Origin: Chamaecyparis obtusa
Lineage: Eukaryota > Streptophyta > Pinopsida > Cupressales > Cupressaceae
Reading direction: 5' to 3'
DNA length: 64,000 bases
Assembly (NCBI GenBank): GCA_027943335.1
Contig: BSBK01001114.1
Coordinates: forward strand, 964,501-1,028,500
Shown here: one piece after another, positions 12,298 through 23,429 of the stretch
Numbering within the stretch: position 1 is the stretch's first letter
Layout of the letters: each line of letters opens with the position of its first letter
Position numbers and translations under genes: made by a program
The notes under the pieces: generated by a model
What the model was told of the DNA's origin: nothing
The model's input: the letters and a program-made list of their open reading frames with translations, nothing else
The model's database searches: none

Positions 12298-13692
12298 CTA
12301 AAATACATTACCTCTGGTTCTGGATCCTTTTCCAATCAGATTTCCATCTTTATCTTTTATCACACAACTTTTCTCATTAAAACAAACTTGATAACCCTTA
12401 TCAGCCAATTGTCCAATGCTTAGTAGATTATGTCTCAATCCATCAACGAAGTAAACATCATCAGTGTTAGTCTTTCCATCAAGTGTAATAGATCCTATAT
12501 CCTTAATCAAACAAGGTGCATTATTACCAACCCTAACAATTCCTCCGTCATAATTATCTAGCTTAACAAACTTTCTTTTATCTACAGTCATATGATGTGA
12601 ACAACCACTATCTATAATCCAATCAGATTTCTTTTCAACTTGTGAAACTAATGCTTTTTCTTCCCTTTTATCAGATTCAGAACTTTCTTCTTTAATTGCT
12701 ACAAATCCTATTTCCTCAAAGTTATCATTATCACTATCACTTAAATGTTTTTCAATTCCTGCTTCAAGATCTTCATCATTTTCATAATAACATTCTTTAG
12801 ATCTCCTAGGTTTAAAGTTGCTTCTATACTTCTTAACTCTTTTAGGACATTTAGATGCAAAATGACCATATTCTTGACAAGTCCAACATTTAAAGATTTT
12901 CTTACCATCTGGTTCTCTTTTTAAAAGTAATGCAATACCTTCTTCAATCTTCTTATCTTCCTCAGATTTAGATTTGCTACTACTGGCATAATCTCCATTC
13001 ACACTAGTACTTCTTGTACGTCTAATGTTAAGAGCACTGAATGCTATTTCCATTCTAGGTAGCTCTCCTGATAATCTCAAGTTCATCTCTGCTATTTCTA
13101 ATCTTCCAAGAAGAGTCTCTCTTGAAAAGTTTGATGTACAATGTATCACTTGTTCAATCATTTGTGTTGTCTGCTTGAATACTGGTGTCAAAGTTCTTAG
13201 AATTTTCCATATCACTTCATTCTCTATCTTATCACCTCCACAAGAATTTATTCCTATTACAATCTCAAACATCCTACCAATATAGCTTCTAATAGATTCA
13301 TCTTCCATCATTCTGATATCTTCAAATGCACAAATCCAATTATGTAATCTAGCCTTCTTTGCATGTTCATCACCTTCAAAAGTAGAATGTAAAGCTTTCC
13401 AAATTGCATGAGATGTTTTCAAACATCTTACTTGACTATATTCATGTTCATCACCTTCAAAAGTAGAATGTAAAGCTTTCCAAATTGCATGAGATGTTTT
13501 CAAACATCTTACTTGACTATATTCATTCTCTGGTAGTGCTGACAAAAGTGCTTCTCTTACAAGTATGTTACACATGAAGAGATCTAGTTCATCTTTAGTT
13601 CCTACCTCTAGATTGTCTTCGTCAATGATAGTCTTCTCATTCTTTGTAATCAACCAATAACTTGGTCCTAAACACAATAGATGAGTCTTCAT
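12298..13692 (-). pseudogene. Copia-2 gag and protease
   Basis: 464 open codons. The N-terminal two thirds is the copia gag that packages element RNA. It has an AIWKAL block and the zinc knuckle CWTCQEYGHFASKC (C-x2-C-x4-H-x4-C complete). The aspartic protease follows, with WIIDSGCSHHMT; the D-S-G catalytic motif is intact. The reading frame ends at TAG (12298-12300) where protease gives way to integrase. The gag carries an exact 27-residue tandem duplication. The annotated start at 13692 may be internal, because the frame upstream towards the primer site is short. This is the best preserved piece of the element. Confidence 0.92.
13363..13524. repeat. exact 81-bp tandem duplication in Copia-2 gag
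   Basis: Two identical 81-base units (13363-13443 and 13444-13524) encode a repeated 27-residue block around SQVRCLKTSHAIWKALHS. The duplication is in frame. It shows no difference although the element's LTRs differ by about 5%, so it arose after insertion, was homogenised, or is an assembly artefact. Confidence 0.97.
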
Positions 13693-13800
13693 CTTTTCTT
13701 TCTAGCTGTCAAAATTTATTCCATCAAACTTAGGGCTTTCTTTTCTGAAATTCACCATGGATCTCCTTAAGTTGTTAAACTTTTCTTTCAAGGACATGCT

Positions 13801-13812
13801 GCTCTGATACCA
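13801..13812 (-). other. Copia-2 primer binding site (tRNA-Met initiator type)
   Basis: The minus strand reads TGGTATCAGAGC two bases inside the 5' LTR. This is the standard plant copia site complementary to the 3' end of initiator tRNA-Met. Confidence 0.93.
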
Positions 13813-13814
13813 AT

Positions 13815-14974
13815 TGTTAGAAAGTAAAGATCCCCAAGATAACTGAGAGGGGGGAGTGAATCAGTTATCTTATAATTTAACCATTCAACTACTTTAAACA
13901 ATATAATTAATGTACTAATCAACCATAGAAAGATAACCATACACAATTGCACAATAACACAAGATATGTTGACTAGGGAACCTCTTGAAAAGAGTAAACC
14001 CCGGTGGGAATGATGCCCACAAAATGATGCACTAATATGAAAGTTCCTTTTTAGAGGATGGACCCTATTAGGAGTCTTATGAAATACATTCAGTACATAT
14101 AAATCCCTGTTAGGAGATCTTGAATCCCTGTTAAAAGTTTCTAACCCGGTTAAGAGTTTATGGAAGACAGAAGGACCCACTGCCCAAATAGCTTCAAGGC
14201 AAGATCTCTGAACCCACTGTCCAAAAGATCTTAGAATTATTCAACATAACAATATGAAATATACTACCTCCTTTACACTGTGCCAAAACCGCACTCTCTG
14301 CTACACAAGATCACAATTCCAGATCTCTGTACTCACAAGTCTTCCTTCATCACTGAATTAGCTCTTTTCTTCACTTCATGCATATATTTGCATCTCAACC
14401 TTCATAGTACATATTTTAACAAGGAAAAAATTCCTTCTTATATACCAAACTCAAATAATTACAAATGAATCGGTCCTCAAATACAAAATAATAAATTCTA
14501 CACGTTACACACAAAATTTCACATAAAACTGTCGGCTTCCAGATACTGTAACTTTCTCCAAACATATCTTCAAATTTTGTGCTATGAACCATGTCATCAT
14601 TAATGAGTCTCCAACATCCCTTTAACTACACAAAATCAGATTCCATCCCAGCTAAGAGATATCCTGCGATTTCTAAAAATCGCTTCATAGAAACACTGTC
14701 TAAACACTACTTTCACCAAAATGCTCATAACTCTCATAAATGAATGAATTTATTTTTGTGTTGTTAACCATAGGTTAATAACACACCAAAGAACATACCA
14801 TCAACTGTGCAAGAGCCAATCTACAATACAACATATGTGCAAAACAAAACTATACCTGCTTTCTTGTTGATATCCAGAATATCACTGTGTTGACATCAAT
14901 GACAATCCAAGTCATGAATGCAACAACAACTGCGATAGAATGACTACCAAAATACTTTGCATTCATTCCTAACA
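13815..14974 (-). repeat. Copia-2 5' LTR
   Basis: 1160 bp, aligned end to end with 8016-9176 at about 95% identity. Its TATA-like GGTATATAAG on the minus strand lies near 14436-14447. It is bounded on the right by the TTAAT duplication. Confidence 0.95.
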
Positions 14975-15836
14975 TTAATGTATAAGAAGGTATAATTATT
15001 TAATCTCATTTAATTAATCTTAATTAATTTCTCAAACCATTTTGATACCAAGACCACATCAAATCACCTGACATGCAACTAGACAGAAATTGACTAAATC
15101 AAACTCAAAGGAATGGTTCACGAATGATGTCACCTTGATGAATTTAGAGGGTAGTAAATAAGATACTTGTCCACTATTTTAGGACAATAAATTTCTTATG
15201 TTGGGATTGGACCTGTATGCTATCTCCCCTCTATTACCATTGAGATATTACAATAGAGAATGGTCATCCTGGAAATTCAAGGAAGTCGATGAACAATACT
15301 TGCAATCCTACATCAAAGATGAGCATGTTCATGCATATTGATAACATGCAATGGTAGGGATTGAATGATCACATGGATCTCACAAGTAAGGAACTATGAC
15401 TCCATCCCTCAATCATATTAGGCACATCCAAAAGAAATATAAAACATACACGCAATCCATACATATGTAGGTATGGGGTCAGTAAAACATAAATATTCAT
15501 TACATCAAATCTATATAAGGATTTAATACACACATGAAAAGTGGCCTAAAAGAGTTTGACCAATTAAATTGAAAAAAAAACTATGGGAGGGGTATTATAG
15601 TAGGGCCATTTAAAGTTTATGTCCATGGGTTGATAATTAATTGTAATGTATATACCATGAAGGGTTACTCATTTTACATAACCAATTAGTTTAGGAGATG
15701 ATATGATATCTATGCTCACAATTGGAAATAAGGAACTCTAAATTTATGGTGGCATTGATGGGGATGGTGTCAAGCCATAGGATTAGTTGGGTTCAACATT
15801 TTTTTTGTCTTCCTAAGAATATAGCTCATTATTTTC

Positions 15837-17136
15837 TACTAGAGATTTGCTAGCAGGCCAGTACTGACTGTATGTTTGTCATTGATGACAACATATGGAA
15901 AGTATCATGCGTGGATGACTTATGAAGTAAGCCTTAAGTATATGTAGCATGGACATGATATTAGCATGATATCATGGGCACAAAGGTTAATTATTAGTAC
16001 AAATAGTTATATAGCAGCTAGTGTCAGCAGTGTTCCTGACAAAGTAACAGGCAGTGTTCTATGTATCATTGTCCATACAGTTATCATTGAGCCTTGTGCA
16101 CTTGGATATATGATGAAGACATATTAGTGATGTTACATTCATGGATGTAGAGTTTGATGATTAGTAGAAGTGAAGATATGCAGTTGCTATTCACTAGTAG
16201 TAGTTTCATGTGTTTGTTCAGAAGAGCTGACAGAGATTTTATTGGTTCTGGAGTTGTGCCTATCATTATGGTATGCACCCTTTGAGTTAAGCTTAGAGAA
16301 GAGTTATTGATGTTTGATTAAGAGCGCATAAAGTAATTCAGCTTGAGGAGAAAGATCCAATTGTTTTGGTAGAGCTGACAATGTGTAGCGTGTGTCTACA
16401 ATTATCTTATTGGACAGGTCCCATAATGTTTTGCGTTCTTAGTAGAGCCGAATGATTGGTTATTGGAGTTTGTTATGGTTTCTCTAATATGATTTCAAGG
16501 TGGTTCTAATAGGCTGACTTGATTATATCATTTAGAGGAAAGATATTTATAGGCAGTCATTTTTTATTGCTTGAGTGTGGTCCATGGTTGATAAGAAGAG
16601 AAGAGCAAAGTGTGCAAAGTGTTGAGCCATCAGATGAAGGTCTATGTGACCAAGTCAAGTGTTTTTGCTATACATTGGAACTGATCGAGACAATAGGTCA
16701 AAGCACAATTCACCAAGATCCAGATATAGTGTATATCTATCATTCAAAAGGTTGTAGCCTTCACCCCTTTGAGCAGTGAGCTCTCAGACAGTGCGTCCTC
16801 TCCCCTAACAGGGACTATTGTAAAAGAATCCTAATAGGGTCTGACCCTTGACTAGGTCTATTGTACTAAATATATTATAAAGAAACTCCTAACAGGGTTA
16901 AGGATCTTCTAACAAGGATCATAATATACTAGTGCAGAATATTAGTGGTTGTCAATTCCCACTGGGGTTTTTACCTATTTGGGTTTCCCTATAACCAAAA
17001 TATTGTGTTTTTTTCAAGTGTTCTTTCATTGTGTTTATGCTTTATGTTTAAGTATACTTAATTGGATAAAGAATTGAAACTTGTAGATAATTGATTCACC
17101 CCCGCTCTTAGTTATCTCTTGAGACTATTCCTAACA
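15837..17136 (+). repeat. Copia-3 5' LTR
   Basis: 1300 bp, TACTAGAGATTT to TCCTAACA. It contains the GGTTGTAGCC, GTGAGCTCTC and AATAGGGTCTGACCC landmarks shared with the 3' LTR and with the fragment at 23430-24257. Confidence 0.92.
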
Positions 17137-17138
17137 AT

Positions 17139-17151
17139 TGGTATCAGAGCC
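17139..17151 (+). other. Copia-3 primer binding site (tRNA-Met initiator type)
   Basis: TGGTATCAGAGCC starts two bases after the LTR end. It is complementary to the 3' end of initiator tRNA-Met. Confidence 0.95.
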
Positions 17152-17193
17152 AAGTGCCTTGGAGAGAAAGTTTAATAGCTTGAGGTTGATCAG

Positions 17194-18600
17194 ATGACAT
17201 ACTATAGGAAAGAAAGTCCTAATTTTGATGGAGAGAATTATCTTGATTGGAAGAACAAGATGGTGACTCATTTGCAATGCATTTCTTTTGAAGTTTTTGA
17301 TGTAACTATCAAAGCAGTCAAGATCCCTTCCTTGGATGACCTTGCAAAGGATGATGCTACTAATAAGAAAAAAGAATTATTTCATCAGAATGCAATAGCG
17401 AAAGAAGCCCTTATCATCACCCTATCTGATGGTGAGTTCTCATAAATAAAGAAGGTAGATACAGCCCATAAAATATGGAAGCACCTAGAAGACATATTTG
17501 AAGGAGACAAACAAGAAAATGATGCACACAGAAAGACATGGAAGAAAAGATACAATGCATTAGAAATGTTGCCTAAAGAAAATATTAGAGCCTACAATCA
17601 AAGGATCAATGAAGCAGTTGCTAGAATCAGAAACAATGGTGGTGAGATTTTAGAGGAGGACATTATGGACAAGTTAGTGACTACTCTCATTCTAGAATAT
17701 GAAAGAAAGATAAACATCCTTGATGAGACCATGCAACTTAAATCAAATTTCAAGAGAGAGACATTGATCAATAAAATCTCATCTTTTGAGATTTCAAGAT
17801 TGAAGACATAACCTAAAAGTGAGATAGCCTTGAAAGCAACATTTCATGGTAAGAAATCTGCAAACACTTTTGGTAATTTTGATGATGATGATGAAGAGAA
17901 AAAACTAGATGATTTCATTGCTATGATTTTCAAAAGAGAAAAGAAAGGAAAAGGAAAAGGAAAATATGAAGGTCAAGTGCCATTTAAATTCTTTTCATGT
18001 AATAAGATTGGTCACTTTGCACCTAAATGTCCCTTAAGAACTAGAACATTCAAAAATGACTACAAGCCTAAATTATCTAAGGATTGTTACTATGCTAGAG
18101 ATGGAGTTTCAGATAATGATTTAGCTAAAGAAGAAATTGGATTTATTTCTATCATAGAGAAAATGAACAATAAGATAGATCATGAAGATAAGAAAGAGAA
18201 ACAAGAGCTAGCATTAATTTCCCAAGCTGATGTAAGGACATACCAGATTATAGATAGTGGTTGTTCACATCACATGATAGGTGATAAAAAAATATTTGTT
18301 CATCTGGACAAATACAATGGTGGCATGGTTAGATTTGGAGATAACTCTCCTAAACCCATAGTTGGTAGAGGAGGCATCACCTTGGATGGAAATAATAGTA
18401 CTGATGATGTTCTCTATGTAGATGGTTTGAAAAATAACCTTCTTAGTGTTGGACAATTACTTGGAAAAGGTTATTAGTTGGAGGTCAAAGATGAAAAATG
18501 CATCATTAACAATAAGGATGGTGTTATGATTGCATCAGGCTCAAAGACTAGAGGTAATGTTTTCAAAATCAATTCAGAAGCAAGTTGCTTTGTTGCTAAA
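17194..18600 (+). pseudogene. Copia-3 gag and protease (decayed)
   Basis: The start at 17194 lies 43 bases after the primer site and opens a copia gag with FDGENYLDWKNKM. The gag continues in one frame past TAA stops at 17443 and 17809. The zinc knuckle reads FFSCNKIGHFAPKC: its first cysteine is replaced by Phe, so one zinc ligand is missing. The protease carries IIDSGCSHHM with D-S-G intact, then the YVDGLKNNLLSVGQL block that ends the domain. A TAG at 18475-18477 and a frameshift near 18605 end the frame. The copy cannot make a full polyprotein. Confidence 0.92.
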
Positions 18601-19500
18601 TTGATGACAGTTGGTTGTGGCATAAAAGACTATGTCATATCGATTTTGATAACATAGTAAAGATAAGAAATGTAAAAGAAGTAAGAGATCTACCTAGCAT
18701 AGAAAAGCCAGTTGATACTATATGCAGGGAATGTGTGATGGGAAAGCATGTGAGAAATTCATTCAGGAGAAAGCAAAATTTAGTAGAGAACAAGTTCGAT
18801 CTGATTCATATAGACCTGTGGTCCAACTCAAACAAGATTTTACTATGGAGAAAAGTATTTCATTTTGTTTATTTATGATTATACTAGGATGATATGGGTT
18901 GCGTTCTTGAAAGACAAGTTAGAAGCATTTGAGAAGTTTAAAATATTTAAAGCTAAGGTTGAGAATGAATCTGGACTAAAGATAAAATGTTTGAGATCGG
19001 ATAGAGGAGGAGAATTCACCGCTAACAGATTCTATAAGTACTGTGAAGAACATGGCATAAAGAGACAGTTGAGTGCACCTAGAACCCCTCAACAAAATGG
19101 AATTGTAGAGAGAAGGAATAGAATCATCCTTGATATAGCGCACACCATCATGATTGAAAGAAAATTTGCACACACCTATTGGAGAGATGTGGTCAATACA
19201 GTAGTCTACACCATCAATAGAATTCAATTGCCTGGCATTGGCAAAACACCATATGAGCTATGGTTTGGTAATGTTCCCACGGTAAAATACTTGAGAATCT
19301 TTGGAAGCAAGTGCTACATCAAGAGGGATGAAGCACTAGGAAAGTTTGATGCAAGAAGTAATGAAGGTATTTTCCTTGGTTACTCTACTAAAAGTAAAGC
19401 TTATAAATGTTTAAATTTAAGATTAAAAAAGATCATTGAAAGTGCTCATATTAAGATTGATGAAAAGTTTATGGTTCAAGAAAGATATCATGATTACTAA
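18601..19500 (+). pseudogene. Copia-3 integrase (decayed)
   Basis: The zinc-binding part reads WLWHKRLCHIDF...CRECVMGK across the frameshift near 18605. A second frameshift near 18840-18865 restores the original frame. The catalytic core has HIDLW, SDRGGEFTANRF and NGIVERRNR, so all three acidic residues (D, D, E) are visible. The C-terminal half (to 19500) has the copia block YELWFGNVPTVKYLRIFGSK. The first part is out of frame with its neighbours, so the enzyme could not be made. Confidence 0.92.
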
Positions 19501-21306
19501 CCCATGATTGAAGAAGAACCCAGACCCTCCACTAGTGAAACAATTATTGAAGAAATGTTTGATAGTATTGATGTGTTATTCAATGACCCTGAAACAAGTG
19601 AAGAAGAAACTCCTAAATTTGATGAGTCAACATCATCTAAAGTTCCAAAATTTACATCTAGAAATCATTCCAAGAAAGACATCATTAGAGATCAGAGCGG
19701 CAAAGTCTTAACAAGATCACAAGCAAAGAACTCAACTAACAGTGAAGCAGTATGTTTACTATCTGAAATTGAACCCTTAAGTGTTGAAGATGCTTGTAAT
19801 GATTTAGATTGGCATGATGTTATGAAAGAAGAACTTGATCATATTATTAAGAATGACACTTGGGAACTTGTCCCAAGACCTAGTGATAAGAATGTGATTG
19901 GAACAAAGTGGATATTCAGAAACAAGATGAATGAAGATGGTAAAAGAGTAAGAAATAAAGAAAGGTTAGTATGTAAGAGATATGTGCAAAGAGAAGGCAT
20001 TGATTATTCAGACACTTTTGCACCAGTAAGCAGATTAAAAGCTATAAAGTTGTTTCTAGCTTATACTACAGTCAAAAACTTCAAAGTTTATTAGATGGAT
20101 GTCAAGTCAGCATTCCTGAATGGAGATTTGAAAGAAGAAGTATACATTGAGCAACCAGAAGGATTCACCTTATCAAATAGACCAGATATGGTATGCAAAT
20201 TGAAGAAGGCCCTCTATGGACTTAAGAAAGCCCCTAGAGCATGGTATGAGAGACTAGATAGATATCTAACAAAGATTGGATTCAAGAAAGGTGCGGCAGA
20301 TTGTAATCTATTCATTAGAGAGACATTTGAAGGTCTACTACTTGTAGCTATATTTGTTGATGACATTATCTTTGGAGGTAATGACAAACTAAGTACAAAA
20401 TTTTCCAAAGAAATGCAGAATGAGTTTGAGATGAGTATGATTTGTCTTATCAAATACTTTTTGGGATTAAATGTGCAGTAGATAGAAAAAGGAGTTTTTA
20501 TTAATCAATCCAAGTATGTGAAAGAGATACTAAAGAAATTCAAGATGAATTATTGTAGGCCAGTAGGAATGCCTATGATCACTGGATGCAAGCTTACAAA
20601 CTGAGATAACTCACCAGCAGTGGATACAAGATTGTACAAGTCTATGATTGGTAAACTCATATATCTTACTTAGACTAGACCTGATATTTCCAATGTAGTT
20701 GGCATAGTTGGAATATTTACAGAAAAATCTAAGCAAAGTCACCTCATGACAGTAAAGAGAATATTCAAATACTTGCAAGGCACTATAGATTATGGTCTAT
20801 GGTATCCTAATTCAGAAAATGTTGAGCTTCATGTATACATTGATGTGAATTGGGCAGGATGCGTAGATGATAGAAAGAGTACATCAGGTGGAGTAGTGTT
20901 TCTTGGTGATAGAATTGTCACTTGGACAAGAAAGAAACATAATTGTATTTCTGAGTCAAGAGTAGAAGTGGAGTATGTTGCAGTAGCCTTGAATTGTTCT
21001 ACAATTGTTTGGACCAAGAAAATGATAAATGATTTTGGTATTCAGATTGATGATCCTATAGTTATTCACTTTGATAAAAATAGCACTATCAATATGTTGA
21101 AGAACCCTATGATGCATACAAAGACAAAGCACATTGAGATCAAGTATCACTTCCTAAGAGAGAAAGTGGAAGAGAAAGAAGTCAAGTTGGACTATGTGAG
21201 TACTAAAGATCAGTTGGTAGATATATTCATAAAACCCTTGCCTAAGGATACTTTTGAGTATCTCAGGGTGAAGTTGGTAGTAATTCCCTTCCCTGATTCT
21301 TCTTAA
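19501..21306 (+). pseudogene. Copia-3 reverse transcriptase and RNase H (decayed)
   Basis: One frame runs from an acidic linker (19504 onward) through [65 protein letters not shown] and the catalytic FVDDIIFGG (near 20355). RNase H follows, with VYIDVNWAGCVDDRKSTSGG, DKNSTINMLKNP, and the terminal KTKHIEIKYH and KPLPKDTFEYLR. Stops include TAG at 20092-20094, 20479-20481 and near 20671, each replacing an expected glutamine, and TGA near 20603. The length and order match a complete copia polymerase. Confidence 0.93.
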
Positions 21307-21666
21307 AAGAAAGAATCAAAGGCATCAGTTCTCAAGGACTGATGGAAGGTTGACTACTCTACCTTAGGAGTAGTACCAGTGCTTAAAATGAATGGTTCCC
21401 TTTTCCATTGATGTTAAAGGGAGATTAATATATAGAGTCATGAAAAAAAAAAGAAAAGGAGAAGTATACTAAGGAGGAGTAGTATTCAGTCTTGGAAGCA
21501 GTTGAGTTGAGGAAATGGAGAATATTGAAGACTAGTACATCAAAAGGAGGATTAATCTTTGGGGGAGTTTTTGATGAGGAAATAGAGAATGTTATAAAAT
21601 TATTTCTCATTGGGTTGGTGGTGGTTTTTAATTCCACATGTTGCCATCAATTCCAAAGGGGGAGAT
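21307..21666 (+). other. Copia-3 3' untranslated region and polypurine tract
   Basis: The tract AAAGGGGGAGAT (21655-21666) abuts the 3' LTR. A weaker copy, GATGTTAAAGGGAGAT, lies at about 21410-21425. This is the same arrangement of true and upstream tract as in Copia-1 and Copia-2. Confidence 0.75.
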
Positions 21667-22976
21667 TTTTGGAGATTTTCCAGCAAGCCAGTACTGACTA
21701 TATGTTTTTCATTGATGACAACATATGGAAAGTAGCATGTGTGGACACTTATGTAGTAATCCTTAAGTATATGTAGCATGGAAATGATATCAACATGATA
21801 TCATGGGCACAAAGGTTAACTGTTAGTACAGATAGTTATATAGCAGCTGGTGTCAGCAGTGTTCCTGATAGAGTAACAGGTAGTGTTCTGTGTATGGTTG
21901 TCCATATAGTTATCATGGAGCCTTGGGCTCTTGGATATATTATGGAGAAATATTAGTGATGTTAAATTCATGGATGCAGAGTTTGATGATTAGTAGAAGT
22001 AAAGATATGCAATCACTATTCACTAGTAGTAGTTTCCTATGTTTGTTTAGAAGAGCTGATAGAGATTTTATTGGTTTTAGAGTTGTGCCTATCATTATGG
22101 TATGGCCCTTGGAGTTAAGCTTAGAGAAGAGTTAGTGATTTTTTGTTAAGAGCACATAAAGTAATTTAGCTTCAGGAGAAAGATCCAGTTGTTTTGGTAG
22201 AGCTGACAGTGTGTAACATGCGTCTACAATTATCTTATTGGACAGGTCCTAGAATGTGTTGCATGCTTAGTAGATCCAACTGATTGGTTATTGGAGTTTG
22301 TTCTAGTTTCTCTAATATGATTTCAAGGTGGTTCTAATAGGTCGACATGATTATATCATTTAGAGGAAAGATATTTATAGGCAGTCATTTGTGATTGCTT
22401 GAGTGTGGTTCATGGTTGATGAGAAGAGAAGAGTAGAGTGTGTGAAGTGTTGAGCCATCAGAAGAAGGTCTATGTGACCAAGTAAAGTGTTTGTGTTATA
22501 CATTGGAATTGATCCTAAAAGTAGTTCAAAGCATAGTTCACCAAGATCTAGATATAGTGTATATCTATCATTCAAAAGGTTGTAGCCTTCGCCCCTTTGA
22601 GCAGTGAGCTCTCGGACAATGCGTCCTCTCCCCTAACATGGACTTTTGTAAAAGACTCCTAATAGGGTCTGACCCTTGACTAGGTCTACTATACTAAATA
22701 TATTGTAAAGCAACTCCTAACAAGGTTAAGGATCTTCTAATAAGGATCATAATACACTAGTGCAGAATATTAGTGGGTGTCAATTCCCAGTGGGGTTTTT
22801 ACCTATTTAGGTTTCCCCGTAACCAAAATATTATGTTGTGTTCAAGTGTTCTTTCATTGTTTTTATGCTTTATGTTTAAGTATACTTAATTGGATAAAGA
22901 ATTGAAACTTGTAGATAACTGATTCACCTCCCCCCCCCCCTCCCCTCTCAATTTTCTCTTGGGACAATTCCTAACA
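21667..22976 (+). repeat. Copia-3 3' LTR
   Basis: 1310 bp, aligned with 15837-17136. It ends CTAACA at 22976, followed by the duplication TTTTC. A C-run near 22928-22940 is expanded relative to the 5' LTR. Confidence 0.92.
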
Positions 22977-22981
22977 TTTTC

Positions 22982-23429
22982 AACACTTAGGTGCTTTAGA
23001 AGTTAAGAAAAATCTAAAACCTTCACTACTAATATGTAACTCTATTGGAAAAATAAGTATACTTAAATTATGTAGAGAAGAAGGATTCCTCTTGGATAAT
23101 TCCTTCCTTCACAAAGTCTAATGATTATTGCAAAAATATAGCCACAATATCATTCTCCTCCATCTTATTCATCCTCTTATGCTAGCTTCCATTTATCTCA
23201 TAACTCCATACCTATATTCAATATGGAGGATGAAAACAATGATAACCAGGAGTTAAATGCCACTTTGAAGAACATACCCCCTTATTCTCTTCTAAAATTC
23301 CATGAGATCGTTACTCAATATACCGACACCTTTCTCTTTGATTTTGATGTCTTATGAAATAGTTATGACTACATCAAATATTCCTATAGGTTAAAATAAT
23401 TCTTGGAAATTTGGCTATACTAATGTATA
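22982..23429. other. spacer right of Copia-3
   Basis: AT-rich sequence with no reading frame, repeat or motif I can support. Confidence 0.5.

Larger units (their letters stand above)
8016..14974 (-). mobile_element. Copia-2, complete Ty1/copia retrotransposon
   Basis: A full-length minus-strand element of 6959 bp. Both LTRs run TGTTAG...CTAACA. The 5-bp duplication TTAAT is perfect at 8011-8015 and 14975-14979. Reading the minus strand, the order is 5' LTR, initiator-Met primer site, gag with zinc knuckle, protease, integrase, reverse transcriptase, RNase H, purine tract and 3' LTR. This is the copia order, with integrase before reverse transcriptase. The LTRs differ at about 60 of 1160 positions by eye (about 95% identity). 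Every domain is broken by stops, so the copy is dead. The reverse transcriptase motifs resemble the SIRE group, tentatively. Confidence 0.95.
4715..15599. mobile_element. old LTR element or giant solo LTR hosting Copia-2
   Basis: The left edge reads TGTAACGCCCTACC. The right edge reads GGAGGGGTATTATA, whose reverse complement is TATAATACCCCTCC, so the ends form the short imperfect inverted termini typical of gypsy LTRs (TGTAAC-CCC...). The flanks are ATAGG (4710-4714) and GTAGG (15600-15604), a 5-bp target duplication with one transition. Removing Copia-2 and its duplication leaves about 3.9 kb without a supported gene, so a large solo LTR or a gutted element is most likely. The orientation is undecided. 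Boundaries are inferred from ends and duplication only. Confidence 0.5.
15837..22976 (+). mobile_element. Copia-3, complete Ty1/copia retrotransposon
   Basis: A plus-strand element of 7140 bp with a perfect TTTTC duplication at 15832-15836 and 22977-22981. The order is LTR, primer site, gag, protease, integrase, reverse transcriptase, RNase H, purine tract, LTR. Both LTRs have lost the terminal TG (TA in the 5' copy, TT in the 3' copy) but keep CTAACA at the other end. Over their first 280 bases the LTRs differ at roughly one position in eleven, so this is the oldest of the complete Copia elements here. Its coding parts resemble Copia-2, but its LTRs are a different family. Confidence 0.93.

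Noticed and set aside
15040..15060. TTGGTATCA on the minus strand as a primer site of an older element
   Set aside because: The neighbouring sequence has no LTR end, and 15062-15599 does not match the left edge at 4715, so no LTR pair supports it.
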